From positions 87,842-151,841 of the forward strand of contig NZ_CAKKLP010000013.1 of assembly GCF_918698085.1 (NCBI RefSeq): a stretch of 64,000 bases of DNA. Direction: 5' to 3'. This DNA comes from Chryseobacterium sp. Bi04 (lineage in GTDB: Bacteria > Bacteroidota > Bacteroidia > Flavobacteriales > Weeksellaceae). The notes beneath the pieces are model-generated. The model did not search any database. It saw only the letters and a list, made by a program, of their open reading frames with translations, and had not been told where the DNA came from. Position numbers and translations under genes: made by a program. Positions 41,480 through 50,900 of this stretch are shown piece by piece; the first letter of the stretch is position 1, and every line of letters begins with the position of its first letter.

Positions 41480-41735
41480 TATTTAACCACAAATCGAAGA
41501 TTATCTCCTTTCAGTCGATGAATGTTATTTTGACGTAGTCAAAAGTCACAAAGTTTTTTGAGCACTTAATAAGGCTGTGAAAATAAGCTCAATAAAGCTC
41601 ACGTAAGTTTTTAAAAAAACAAAGATTTTTTGCTTACGTGTACTTTTATTTTCAATCGGTTTAATCTTAAAATAAACTAAAGTGTTTATAGCGATTCATT
41701 AAGCTTTTGTGACTCAATTTTTAATGAGTTAAACA
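41480..41735. repeat. inverted-repeat element, family A, copy 1
   Basis: The 560-bp gap between the GIN and M3-peptidase genes has no gene. It contains AAAAGTCACAAAG (41541-41553) facing CTTTTGTGACT (41704-41714), an inner perfect pair CACGTAAG (41600-41607) and CTTACGTG (41633-41640), and the motif CACTT/AAGTG in matching positions. The same motifs in the same order occur at 51009-51711, so this is a degenerate shorter copy of that element. Confidence 0.55.
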
Positions 41736-41863
41736 GGCATAAGATAAAAGATGTAGCCCGCTCTGAAAATATCTATCCATTATTTTCAATAAATACATTT
41801 GGGACAAAATACCTTCTATGATGCAAGTTTTTAATATCTTTATGCTTTAATAACAACTATTTT

Positions 41864-44005
41864 ATGAAGAATATTTCATCGGTATTATTAATTTCTGCTT
41901 TGGCGTTTAATCAATCTTGTACCACAATGAAACAAACTGATACTCAACAGGAACTTCCTGCACCGGATCCCTCCTTATCTTCAAATCCTTTCATGAAGAA
42001 AAGTAAACTTCAATATGAAGCTCCGGAATTTGATAAAATTAAGAATGAACATTTTAAGCCTGCTTTTGATTTTGGGTTAAAACAGCATGAAGCTGAAATT
42101 GTAAAAATTGCAAATAATCCTGCGGCAGCTACCTTCGAAAATACTATTGTAGCATTGGAAAAAAGTGGTGAAGTGCTGAGAAGGACACAAATTGTTTTTT
42201 CCAATCTTACCAGTGCGAATACCAATCCTACACTGCAGGCGCTAGATGAGGAATACGCTCCTATTTTTGCTGCACATTCCGACAAAATGTATCTGAATGA
42301 AAATCTTTATAAAAGAATAAAATCCATCAAAGAAGATGGTCTGGATTCTGAAAGTAAAAGACTTGTACAATATTATAAACAAAATTTTGAAATTGCAGGC
42401 GCTAACCTTTCTGCAGCGGATAAAGAGAAATTAAAACAACTCAATCAGGAACTGGCTTCTCTTTCTACCCAATATGCCAATAAATTGCTGGAAGCAAGAA
42501 AGCAAGGTGGTGTCTTCTTCTCTGATGCCAAAGAACTGGATGGCCTTTCGGCTGATGAAATTGCAGCAGCGGCGGCTGATGCCAAAACTGCAGGCCAGCC
42601 CGGGAAATACCTTTTGGCTTTACAAAATACCACACAGCAACCTCTTTTACAAAATTTAAAAAACAGAGCTACCCGAGAGAAACTGTTCAAAGCTTCATGG
42701 ACTAGAGCAGAAAAGGGTGATACCAACGATACCAGAGAAACCATTGAAAAACTGGCTAAACTCAGACTTAAAAAAGCTCAGATTTTAGGTAAAAAGAATT
42801 ATGCTGAATGGAAACTTCAGGATCAGATGGCAAAAACTCCGGAAGCTGCCACGAAACTGATGAATCAGGTGGCAACTCCTGCCGTGGAAACAGCCAGACA
42901 GGAAGCTAAAGATATTCAGGATCTTATCGATCAGCAAAAAGGAGGTTTCAAAGTAGAACCTTGGGACTGGACCTTCTATGCTGAACAGGTAAGAAAAGCA
43001 AAATTTGATCTTGACGAAAGTGAAATAAAGCCTTATTTTGAAATCACAACAGTTCTTGAAAAAGGTGTTTTCTTTGCCGCTGAAAAATTCTATGGACTGA
43101 CATTTAAAAAGAGAACCGATCTTCCTGTTTATCATCCTGATGTAGTTACTTATGAAGTTTTTGATCATGATGGAAAATCTATTGCTATCTATTATCTGGA
43201 TTTCTACACAAGAGATTCTAAAAATGGAGGAGCGTGGATGAGTAACTTTGTAGAACAGTCTTATCTGATGGGAACAAAACCAGTAATTGTAAACTGCTAT
43301 AATTATCAGAAACCAGCTCCCGGAAAACCATCATTAATCAGCTATGACGATGTTTCCACAATTTTCCATGAATTTGGCCACTCTATCCACGGGATGTTTG
43401 CAAGTCAGAAATATCCTTCTCTTTCCGGAACCAATGTACCGAGAGATTTTGTAGAGTTTCCTTCACAAATTAACGAACACTGGGCATTAGATCCGGTTGT
43501 CTTAAAAAATTATGCCGTTCATTTCGAAACAAAACAACCTATTCCACAGGCTTTAGTAGAAAAGATTAAAAAGGCTTCTACTTTCAACCAAGGGTATATG
43601 ACCACAGAATTGGTTTCTGCAGCAGCATTAGATATGGATTGGCATTCTGTAACCAATGACAGCCAGCTGATCCCTGCTCTGGATTTTGAAAAACAGTCCT
43701 TAACTAATCATGGATTTACGTTATCAACCGTTCCTCCAAGATATCATACTCCTTATTTCGCTCACATCTGGGGCGGTGGCTACTCAGCAGGATATTATGC
43801 TTATTTATGGTCTGAAACATTAGATAATGATGCATGGGAATGGATTAAAAATAATGGCGGATTAACCAGAGAAAATGGTGACCGATTCAGAAAATATATT
43901 CTTTCTGTAGGAAATTCTGTAGATCTTAACCAGGCATTCAGAGATTTCACAGGACATGATCCGGATATCAAACCTTTATTGAGAAACAGAGGGTTTATTA
44001 AATAA
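41864..44005 (+). CDS. M3 family metallopeptidase (Dcp-like), lipoprotein
   Basis: The 713-residue protein starts with a lipoprotein signal (lipobox FNQSC, Cys19) and then the all-helical M3 (thimet/Dcp) fold. The zinc motif HEFGHSIH has ligands His502 and His506 with Glu503 catalytic, followed by QINEHWALDP and PPRYHTPYFAHIWGGGYSAGY (nt 43735-43800), all family-typical. Dcp-type enzymes remove C-terminal dipeptides. Outer-membrane or periplasmic attachment fits use of peptides released by secreted proteases such as the M43 enzyme in this window. It is monocistronic and terminated at 44013-44042. Length and motifs are complete. Confidence 0.94.
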   Translation: MKNISSVLLISALAFNQSCTTMKQTDTQQELPAPDPSLSSNPFMKKSKLQYEAPEFDKIKNEHFKPAFDFGLKQHEAEIVKIANNPAAATFENTIVALEKSGEVLRRTQIVFSNLTSANTNPTLQALDEEYAPIFAAHSDKMYLNENLYKRIKSIKEDGLDSESKRLVQYYKQNFEIAGANLSAADKEKLKQLNQELASLSTQYANKLLEARKQGGVFFSDAKELDGLSADEIAAAAADAKTAGQPGKYLLALQNTTQQPLLQNLKNRATREKLFKASWTRAEKGDTNDTRETIEKLAKLRLKKAQILGKKNYAEWKLQDQMAKTPEAATKLMNQVATPAVETARQEAKDIQDLIDQQKGGFKVEPWDWTFYAEQVRKAKFDLDESEIKPYFEITTVLEKGVFFAAEKFYGLTFKKRTDLPVYHPDVVTYEVFDHDGKSIAIYYLDFYTRDSKNGGAWMSNFVEQSYLMGTKPVIVNCYNYQKPAPGKPSLISYDDVSTIFHEFGHSIHGMFASQKYPSLSGTNVPRDFVEFPSQINEHWALDPVVLKNYAVHFETKQPIPQALVEKIKKASTFNQGYMTTELVSAAALDMDWHSVTNDSQLIPALDFEKQSLTNHGFTLSTVPPRYHTPYFAHIWGGGYSAGYYAYLWSETLDNDAWEWIKNNGGLTRENGDRFRKYILSVGNSVDLNQAFRDFTGHDPDIKPLLRNRGFIK

Positions 44006-44012
44006 AACAATC

Positions 44013-44042
44013 AGACGTATTCTTTAAGAATGCGTCTTTTTT
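44013..44042 (+). terminator. intrinsic terminator of the M3 peptidase gene
   Basis: Arms AGACGTATTCTT (44013-44024) and AAGAATGCGTCT (44026-44037) pair with one G-T, then six T. Strong hairpin with a very small loop. Confidence 0.85.
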
Positions 44043-44114
44043 ATGTTTTGGTTAGTAAAGCCAATAGATTTATTTATCATCTTTTTTAGCGGGCCTGTTT
44101 CCATTGATATTTAT

Positions 44115-44122
44115 TATTTTTG
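44115..44122 (+). promoter_or_regulatory. -7 promoter box of the YchJ-like gene
   Basis: TATTTTTG fits TAnnTTTG, 24 bp before the chosen ATG at 44147. It overlaps a TTG that opens a longer reading frame and so argues against that start. Confidence 0.5.
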
Positions 44123-44146
44123 CGGTTCAAATTTAAAACCAGATAT

Positions 44147-44524
44147 ATGGATTGTCCCTGCTGCTCAGGAAAAACTTACGAAGAATGCTGTAAACCATAT
44201 CATACCGGAGAAAAGCATGCTCCCACTGCAGAAGCTTTGATGCGTTCCCGATTTTCGGCATTTGCTATTCCAAATGGTGACTATTTAATGGAAACCACTC
44301 TTCCGGGAAAAAGGAAATACCACAATACCCGCGATCTTCAGGAGTGGGGAGAAATCAACCAATGGACCCAACTGGAAATTATTCGTACACCCGCTTTAAA
44401 TCAGGTAGAATTTAAAGCGCACTATACCGATGAAGACGGACATCCACAAATTCACCATGAATTTTCTATGTTCCAGAAAATGCATGAACGCTGGTATTAT
44501 GTTTCAGGTGAGTTTCTAAATTAA
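44147..44524 (+). CDS. YchJ-family SEC-C metal-binding protein
   Basis: The 125-residue protein has an N-terminal SEC-C zinc motif, CPCCSGKTYEECCKPYH, followed by PTAEALMRSRFSAF and the Phe/Trp-rich YchJ middle (WTQLEIIRTP, VEFKAHYTDEDG, HHEFSMFQ) ending in RWYYVSGEF. The Zn-binding motif is at the very N-terminus as in other YchJ proteins. The middle domain has an NTF2-like fold. Function is not established. The start is at ATG 44147, placing the zinc motif at residues 3-19. The gene is probably transcribed alone and followed immediately by the secreted hypothetical gene in the same direction (5-bp gap). Confidence 0.9.
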   Translation: MDCPCCSGKTYEECCKPYHTGEKHAPTAEALMRSRFSAFAIPNGDYLMETTLPGKRKYHNTRDLQEWGEINQWTQLEIIRTPALNQVEFKAHYTDEDGHPQIHHEFSMFQKMHERWYYVSGEFLN

Positions 44525-44528
44525 TACT

Positions 44529-45122
44529 ATGAAAAAGAATATTATATACACTATGCTATTTCTGCTTTGTGGTTTTAGCTTTTTCAATGCCCAGACTGCT
44601 GATGACAAAAAGCAGATTACTTTAGCTGTTACTGATATTTTAAAAGGTTTTCAGACTAAAAATGGAGATCTCATGAATCAATATATCAATCCTACTTATG
44701 GAGTTGGGGTTCTTTTTAAAAGCAGCGGTGATCTGGGATTTGTTTTAAATGAAGATGTTAATTTCAGTATGCCGTTAGGGTATATTCAAAAGGTATGGAG
44801 TATTAAAAATAAATTTCCGATTCAGTTTGAAGCCGCCCCTGCCTACGATTCAGGAAATAAAAAGTGGAAAAAAGAAGGATTATATGTTCAGTTCAACTCT
44901 AACGGAGTCAACGACTATGCAGACAAATTTCTGGAACAGTATCCTGTAAAAGATCAGGACGTTTTTAAGATCAATTCTGATCCCAGGAATGTAGTTTGGG
45001 TGACACTAGCTGAAAATACTAAGGAAAAGACTCCTATCAATGGATTGAGATTTTTCATGACAAAAATAGATACGAAATGGTTCCTTACGCTCATTGACGT
45101 TACAGAATATGATGCAGAGTAG
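44529..45122 (+). CDS. secreted hypothetical protein
   Basis: The 197-residue protein has a signal peptide (1-22, MLFLLCGFSFFNAQ) and no lipobox cysteine in the right place. The mature part contains motifs KKQITLAVTDILKGFQTKNG, QYINPTYGVGVLFKSSGD and FSMPLGYIQKVWSIKNKF, and a basic/aromatic C-terminus (GLRFFMTKIDTKWFLTLID). The alternating helix and strand pattern with a final four-strand sheet resembles small NTF2-like periplasmic domains. It follows the YchJ gene by five bases, suggesting co-transcription. Terminated by the strong hairpin at 45224-45258. Function not recognised. Confidence 0.75.
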   Translation: MKKNIIYTMLFLLCGFSFFNAQTADDKKQITLAVTDILKGFQTKNGDLMNQYINPTYGVGVLFKSSGDLGFVLNEDVNFSMPLGYIQKVWSIKNKFPIQFEAAPAYDSGNKKWKKEGLYVQFNSNGVNDYADKFLEQYPVKDQDVFKINSDPRNVVWVTLAENTKEKTPINGLRFFMTKIDTKWFLTLIDVTEYDAE

Positions 45123-45223
45123 ATGAGATAATTGGTAGAATAATACGAAAACTACCCCTTCAAATCTGAGATTCAGTGGAAGGGAATGTACCAAGCATTT
45201 TATTTATTTTTAACTTTATAATA

Positions 45224-45258
45224 AAAATAAACCACAGTTGAGTTCTGTGGTTTATTTT
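45224..45258 (+). terminator. strong intrinsic terminator
   Basis: Perfect 14-bp arms AAAATAAACCACAG (45224-45237) and CTGTGGTTTATTTT (45245-45258) with a 7-base loop, leading into a T tract. It ends the YchJ/secreted-protein transcript. Confidence 0.85.
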
Positions 45259-45265
45259 TTGTCTT

Positions 45266-45398
45266 GATACCAATGTATAGGATTTCTATTTTCTTGCTCA
45301 GAGTGTCTTTCTCAACAATTTTAAGGGGAAAAATGACCCCGGAATTATATGTAAGACATTTTATACTGATCTGATTTATCTTCGGGAGAAAATATAAT
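45266..45398 (-). pseudogene. decayed VF530/DUF2132-type gene fragment
   Basis: Read on the minus strand, this stretch gives DQISIKCLTYNSGVIFPLK, which aligns without gaps to EQINIKCFTDNPSISSSLK of the intact VF530 gene 0.7 kb to the right, with the same spacing to a basic KFLRKTPWAR-like tail that is scrambled here. The N-terminal half and start are missing. It is a degenerate duplicate of the neighbouring gene, left between the terminators at 45224-45258 and 45424-45444. The alignment is by eye, but the core IxIKCxTxN match is specific. Confidence 0.65.
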
Positions 45399-45417
45399 CG
45401 TTGACAACAGATACTGC

Positions 45418-45444
45418 AAAAAAATGTCCGAAAAAACCGGACAT
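45418..45444 (-). terminator. intrinsic terminator of the FKBP isomerase gene
   Basis: On the minus strand ATGTCCG and CGGACAT (45444-45438 with 45430-45424) enclose a T/G loop and lead into seven T. It follows the FKBP stop closely. Confidence 0.8.
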
Positions 45445-45456
45445 TTATATTATTTT

Positions 45457-45957
45457 TTAGTGGGCTTCAGTTCCGTCAATTCCATGAGCATGGCCATGTG
45501 ACAATTCTTCTTCTGTTGCCGGACGTGTATTTAAGATTTCCACCTGGAAATCCAAAACTTTACCTGCCATTGGATGGTTAAGGTCTGCCACTACAACTTC
45601 CGGTGTTACTTCTACCACAAATGCCTGGAAATTATTCCCCTGATTATCAGATAGAGGTAAAATAGCCCCTACAGGAGGAGTCCCCGATTCTTGAAACATC
45701 TCAATAGGTAATTGAGCAATAGCATCCGGTTGTTTTTCACCATAAGCATCTTCAGGCTGGATTGTAAAACCAGCTTTATCACCAGCTTTCAAACCAAGGA
45801 TATTTTCTTCAAATTTTGGAATCATCATTCCTACACCGTACAAAAATGTAAGTGGATTTTCTGGTGCTGTTTCTTCTACAAGAATCTTACTTCCATCCTC
45901 TTCGATTGTGTGAAGTATGTAACTTACAGCTACAACATGGTTGTTTTCAATTGTCAT
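45457..45957 (-). CDS. FKBP-type peptidyl-prolyl isomerase (SlyD-like)
   Basis: The 166-residue protein is a SlyD-type isomerase: FKBP strands around residues 1-60 (VVAVSYILHTIEEDGSK, PLTFLYGVGMMIPKFEENIL), an inserted IF chaperone domain (about 65-120; YGEKQPDAIAQLPIEMF) and the FKBP return (VVADLNHPMAGKVLDFQVEI). It has a short His-rich C-terminus (HGHAHGIDGTEAH) that could bind Ni or Zn. Start taken at MTIENNHV (45957); the frame continues to 45987 with a Lys-rich stretch that does not belong. It probably assists folding in the cytoplasm and is monocistronic. Confidence 0.92.
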   Translation of the reverse strand: MTIENNHVVAVSYILHTIEEDGSKILVEETAPENPLTFLYGVGMMIPKFEENILGLKAGDKAGFTIQPEDAYGEKQPDAIAQLPIEMFQESGTPPVGAILPLSDNQGNNFQAFVVEVTPEVVVADLNHPMAGKVLDFQVEILNTRPATEEELSHGHAHGIDGTEAH

Positions 45958-46072
45958 ATTTTTCCTTTTTTTCGTGCTTTTTTTCACGATTAATAATGCA
46001 CAAATATACTATTTTTGAAATGATTGTTTAAAGAGACAAGCTAAAGGATAATCTTAAGCAATATACTGACTT

Positions 46073-46324
46073 CTACTTTCCACTCTTCGTTTCGTCTCTT
46101 TTCTTCTGTCTCAGCATAAAGAGATACAAACTTTCAACCTTCGTTCTTGCCCAGGGTGTCTTCCGTAAAAATTTCAATGAAGAACTGATGCTCGGGTTAT
46201 CTGTAAAGCATTTTATGTTGATCTGCTCGCCTAATTCCCCAAAACCCTGATAATATTCTACGAGTTCTTCAAGAATAGCATCAAGTCTTTTTCCGTGTAA
46301 AGGATCTTTTGATTTTTCTTCCAT
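46073..46324 (-). CDS. VF530-family DNA-binding protein (DUF2132)
   Basis: This 83-residue protein matches VF530/DUF2132: DPLHGKRLDAILEELVEYYQ, LGEQINIKCFTDNPSISSSL and KFLRKTPWARTKVESLYL, with a Lys/Arg-rich C-terminus. The family founder from Vibrio fischeri has a compact fold with a DNA-binding surface; the biological role is unknown. Length is typical. A decayed duplicate sits at 45266-45398 on the same strand. No partner gene is adjacent; upstream on the other strand is the small basic ORF at 46446. Confidence 0.88.
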   Translation of the reverse strand: MEEKSKDPLHGKRLDAILEELVEYYQGFGELGEQINIKCFTDNPSISSSLKFLRKTPWARTKVESLYLFMLRQKKRDETKSGK

Positions 46325-46445
46325 AACGCAGTAAAATTAAAATATTTTATCAGACTTACCGACTAAAATTGTTTAAACTCTTAATCTTTAGTATTTTTGA
46401 TGAAGCTATTTCTTACCAATAAAAATTATTCGTTACAAAAAAAAT

Positions 46446-46598
46446 ATGAGCAAAAATAACGAAGCAAACAGAAAAAAAAATAAAAAGAAAATTGATCAGA
46501 AAAAACGTAAAATACAAAGTGCAGAGGCAGAAAGGAAAGCACGTCTAAAACAAATTCGAGAAGACTTCCAGGCAAAAGAAGCCGATGATAAACTGTAA
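46446..46598 (+). CDS. small basic coiled-coil protein
   Basis: A 50-codon frame from ATG 46446 to TAA 46596 encodes a Lys/Arg/Glu-rich single helix (motifs NRKKNKKKIDQKKRK, AEAERKARLKQIREDF, ending KEADDKL). It has no hydrophobic segment. The uniform Lys/Glu heptad-like pattern and AT-rich but open frame suggest a real small protein rather than chance, and I recall similar short KKRK-type ORFs in Chryseobacterium. The rest of the 0.4-kb gap (46325-46723) shows nothing else. Function unknown; moderate confidence that it is translated. Confidence 0.5.
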   Translation: MSKNNEANRKKNKKKIDQKKRKIQSAEAERKARLKQIREDFQAKEADDKL

Positions 46599-46723
46599 AA
46601 ATCTTCATGACTAAGCCTAATCGGTTTAAATTTTGTCCTGTATTTTAATATCCAGATTTTAGTTCAATATATCTGATTATACAATTACATTCCATATTTC
46701 CTTTAAACAATGATAAACTTTTT

Positions 46724-47929
46724 ATGAAAATTCTGCATACCGCCGACTGGCATTTAGGTAAACGGCTGGACCGCTTTTCCCGTCTGGAAGAGCAAATTCT
46801 GGTCATGGAAGAGATGATTGGCATTGCTGATGAAGAAGGTATTGACCTTGTGATTGTTGCCGGCGATCTTTTTGACAATTTTAATCCGGGAGTAGAAGCT
46901 TCTGAGCTATTTTATAAAACCCTGAAACGTTTATCTCTAAACGGTAAACGCCCTGTGATTGCTATTTCCGGAAATCATGACTCTCCCAGCCTCATCAATG
47001 CTCCCGATCCTTTAGCCAGAGAATGCGGAATTATTTTAATAGGTCATCCCAAAGCAGAAATTACTCCTTTTGGGACCGAACATTTTAATATTCTGAATTC
47101 AAAAGAAGGTTTTATTGAACTGGCTATTAAAAATATAAATTTTCCTGTAAGAATTCTGCATACGCCTTATGCCAATGAGATCCGTTTAAAAGAATATTTT
47201 GGTGAAAATAAGGAAGAAGAAATCAATAAAATACTTTCCCAGATGTGGAAAAATCTTGCTGATGAATTTTGTGATGATCTGGGTGTCAATCTTCTGACCG
47301 CTCATTTGTATATGAACAAAAAAGGCTCTGAACTTCTGGAGGAACCTGAAGGGGAAAAGCCTATTAAAATTGGGAATGCTGATCTGATTTTTTCGGATTG
47401 TATTCCTGATCAGATTCAGTATACCGCTTTAGGCCATCTCCATGGTTTTCAAAATATAGGAACGGCAGAGAAACCTGTTGTCTACTCTTCTTCCCCTTTG
47501 TGCTATAGCTTTAGTGAGGCAGGACAAACAAAATATGTTTCTATTATTGAAGCATTTCCGGGAAAAAATATTTCTTTTGAAAAGAAGGCGTTGAAAAATG
47601 GAAGAACACTGGTAAGGAAAACTTTTACCTCTGTGGAAGATACCGTTCAGTGGCTGAATGAAAACCCGAATACCTTTATTGAACTGACTTTGGAAAGTGA
47701 AACCTTTTTAACGGCTGATGAAAGAAAGATGATCTACCAGTCTCATACCGGTATCGTCCATCTTATTCCCAAAATCAAAAACAGTGAAATAACCGGAGAA
47801 CAGCAACATGAAATCAATTTAAATCAGGATATAGGAGTATTGTTCAAGGATTATTTTAAATCTAAAAATGGAGGACAGGAAGTCAATGAAGAGCTTATGG
47901 ATTTGTTTAACGAAATTTTAAATATCTAA
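46724..47929 (+). CDS. sbcD: SbcD nuclease subunit (Mre11-type)
   Basis: SbcD is the nuclease of the SbcCD complex that cuts hairpins and protein-blocked DNA ends. The 401-residue product has the phosphoesterase motifs of Mre11/SbcD: HTADWHLGKRLD (5-16), AGDLFD (about 46-51), AISGNHDSP, LLTAHLY and GHLHGFQ, followed by the capping domain (LIPKIKNSEITGEQ). All metal ligands are present. It is translated just upstream of sbcC with a 3-bp gap, the normal operon. Start chosen at the ATG at 46724, directly giving MKILHTADWHLG. Confidence 0.96.
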   Translation: MKILHTADWHLGKRLDRFSRLEEQILVMEEMIGIADEEGIDLVIVAGDLFDNFNPGVEASELFYKTLKRLSLNGKRPVIAISGNHDSPSLINAPDPLARECGIILIGHPKAEITPFGTEHFNILNSKEGFIELAIKNINFPVRILHTPYANEIRLKEYFGENKEEEINKILSQMWKNLADEFCDDLGVNLLTAHLYMNKKGSELLEEPEGEKPIKIGNADLIFSDCIPDQIQYTALGHLHGFQNIGTAEKPVVYSSSPLCYSFSEAGQTKYVSIIEAFPGKNISFEKKALKNGRTLVRKTFTSVEDTVQWLNENPNTFIELTLESETFLTADERKMIYQSHTGIVHLIPKIKNSEITGEQQHEINLNQDIGVLFKDYFKSKNGGQEVNEELMDLFNEILNI

Positions 47930-47932
47930 ATT

Positions 47933-50900
47933 ATGATTCCCATTCAACTAACGATTGAAGGTTTATACTCTTACCAGGAGCGTCAGAGCATTGACTTTAA
48001 AAACCTCACTGATGCGGGTCTGTTTGGTATTTTTGGTGCTGTAGGTTCCGGTAAATCATCGGTTCTTGAAGCTATTTCGTTTGCTTTATATGGTGAAACG
48101 GAACGTCTGAATATGCGTGATAAAAGGGCTTATAATATGATGAATTTAAAGTCAAACAGTTCTTATATAGAATTTGATTTCATCAATTATGAGAATAAGC
48201 TGTTTCGTGCAACTAGAGATTTCAGGCGTAATTCTAAAAAATTTGATGATGTAAAGCCTTACGCTGTCACTTTTTACGAGAATATTAATGATAAATGGAT
48301 ACCATTGGATCATTCCAATGCAGAAGCTATCATTGGGTTAAGCTATGCCAATTTTAAACGGACTATTATTATTCCGCAGGGACAGTTTAAAGAATTCCTT
48401 GAATTAGGGGCTGCCGACAGAACCAATATGATGAAGGAGATTTTCAATCTTCAAAAATTTGATCTTCAGAATAATGTGTCTACACTGAATGTAAAAAACA
48501 GGTCTGAGCTGGATCAGCTTGAAGGTCAGCTCAAAGGGTTTGAGGAAGTGAGTGAAGAAAATATCCAGCTGCAGAAAGGACTTTTAACAAAAGAACAGAA
48601 AAAGCTGGCTGAATCCAATGAAAAATTTGAGAAAATCTCCCATACCTATCAGCAGCTAAAAAACTTAAAAACCGATTTTGAAAGTTTAAAGCAACATAAG
48701 GAGAGTTTTACAAAACTGGCTGAACGGAAGCCTAAAATAGATGCACTGGAAACACAGACAGAGCTATACGATCTCATTTCCAGAACTTTTAATCCTTTAA
48801 TTGCTGAAAAAAATAAGCTTTCAAAAGAAATTACAGATAAGCGGATTGAAAGGGAAAATCAAATTAAAATACTGAAAGAAACCGAGCAAAATTTTACTGC
48901 TGTAAAGGAACAGCTTTATATCCTTGAAGCTCAGTTCAAGGCTTTGGATCAATCCAGAATACAAGAAAATGATCTGGGTATCATTATACAGATTCTCAGA
49001 TTTTATGATGAAATTAAAACACTTCGCGCCAGAACTAAGAACGGTTCTGAGAAGGTAGCAGAAGTAAGTATTAATAAAGGAATTGTTCAGAAAAAAATTG
49101 AGGAGCTGGCTAAAAGTATTGATGAGCTAAAAGAAAAGAAACTTGACACCTCCCTTCTTTCCAATGTTGGAAACTGGTTTATTCAACAGAAAAACCTCAA
49201 TAAAACACTGTACGATCAGGCTGGAAAGATTGAGAAACAGCAAAAACAGATTGAAGCCATTTCAGGAGAACTCAAACCTTTTTCTTTTCGTGAAAATTTC
49301 AGAGAGGAATTCAAAAAAAAGAGGGAAGTTCTGGAATTAAATAAAAAAGTGCTTTCACAAAAACTGGATCATCTAAAGATTCAAAAAGAGCTTTCCCGGT
49401 TCGCCCATGAGCTTCACGACGGAGAATCTTGTCCGCTTTGTGGTTCTTTGGAGCATCCTCATATTGTGGAAATTCAAGATGTAAATTTTGAACTTCAGGA
49501 GATTCAGGATAAAATAAGTACCCTTGACCATGATATCCTGAATATTCAAAAACAGGAAACGGAAATTGAGAAGATTCTGGACAGGAAAAAGATCTTTGAA
49601 GAGCAACTTATTGCTGAGCAGAGAATTTTGGAACGGATTCAAAAAGATATTGAAGTTCATTTTCAACATTTTATATGGAAACAGTTCAGTCCGGATCATG
49701 AAGATGAATTTGAGAAAAAAAGGTCTGATTCCTTTGCTCTTGAAAAAAAGATGGAAGAAACAGAACAGCATATTACTGCAGAACGGGAAATACTTGAAAA
49801 GGAAAATAAACTTTTAGAAAAATATAAAACTGCCCTTGAAACTTTCAAGCTGGAAGAGGCTACAAAACAGGAACAGATTAATATCAGCCGTTCCAGCTTA
49901 AAAATTCTGGATTGGAATCATTATGAACAGAAAACACTTGCAGAAATAGAGGAAACTTACCAGAAACTGGTACTGTCTAATACTGAAACAGAACAGAATT
50001 ATCAGAAAGCAGCTCAACAGGAAAAAATAATAGCTCCAAAACTGGCAGAGCAAAAAGCCATCCTGAGCCAGTCTGAAAAACAGATTTCAGCTCTTGAAAA
50101 AGAAATTTCGGAAAATACCGAGGCTATCACTAATGCCCTGGCTGCACAAAATATCACTGATTTTAAAGAAGTTGAGATCATTCTGCTTCAAAAACTTAAC
50201 GTCCTGCAGACCAGGGCCGAAGTTCAACAGTTCAGAATTGACTTTGAAACCTTAAAGAAGATTATTGAAGGATTAGAATTAAAGCTTAAAGGCCTTCTGT
50301 TTAATGATGAACAGTTTTCTTCAGCTGAAAAACATTTCATTGAGGCTCAGAATGAATTAAAACAAATGAATGATTCTGTTGTAAAGATGATTTCTGAAAT
50401 AGAGCGGCTGGAAAAAGAATACAGCAAAAAAGAAGAGCTGTTGAAAGCCCTGTCAAAGCTTCAAAAGCGTTCCGAAAATTTAAAGCTGATGATGAATCTG
50501 TTTAAAGGGGCCGGTTTTGTGCAGTATGTTTCTTCTATCTATTTAAGACAGCTTTGTGATCACGCCAATCTGCGTTTTCATAGGATGACCAGAAATCAGC
50601 TGAGCCTTCAGCTTAATGAGAATAATGATTTTGAGATCATTGATTACCTTAACGAAGGCAGAAGCAGAAGTGTAAAAACGCTTTCGGGCGGCCAGGCTTT
50701 TCAGGTTTCATTAAGTCTTGCACTGGCTTTGGCAGAAAGTGTTCAGGCCAATGCTCAGGCAGATAAAAATTTCTTTTTTATTGATGAAGGTTTTGGAACG
50801 CAGGATGCTGAATCGGTAAATATTGTTTTTGAGACCCTTACCAACCTGATGAAAGAGAACAGAATTGTGGGAATTATTTCTCATGTAGAAGAACTTAAAG

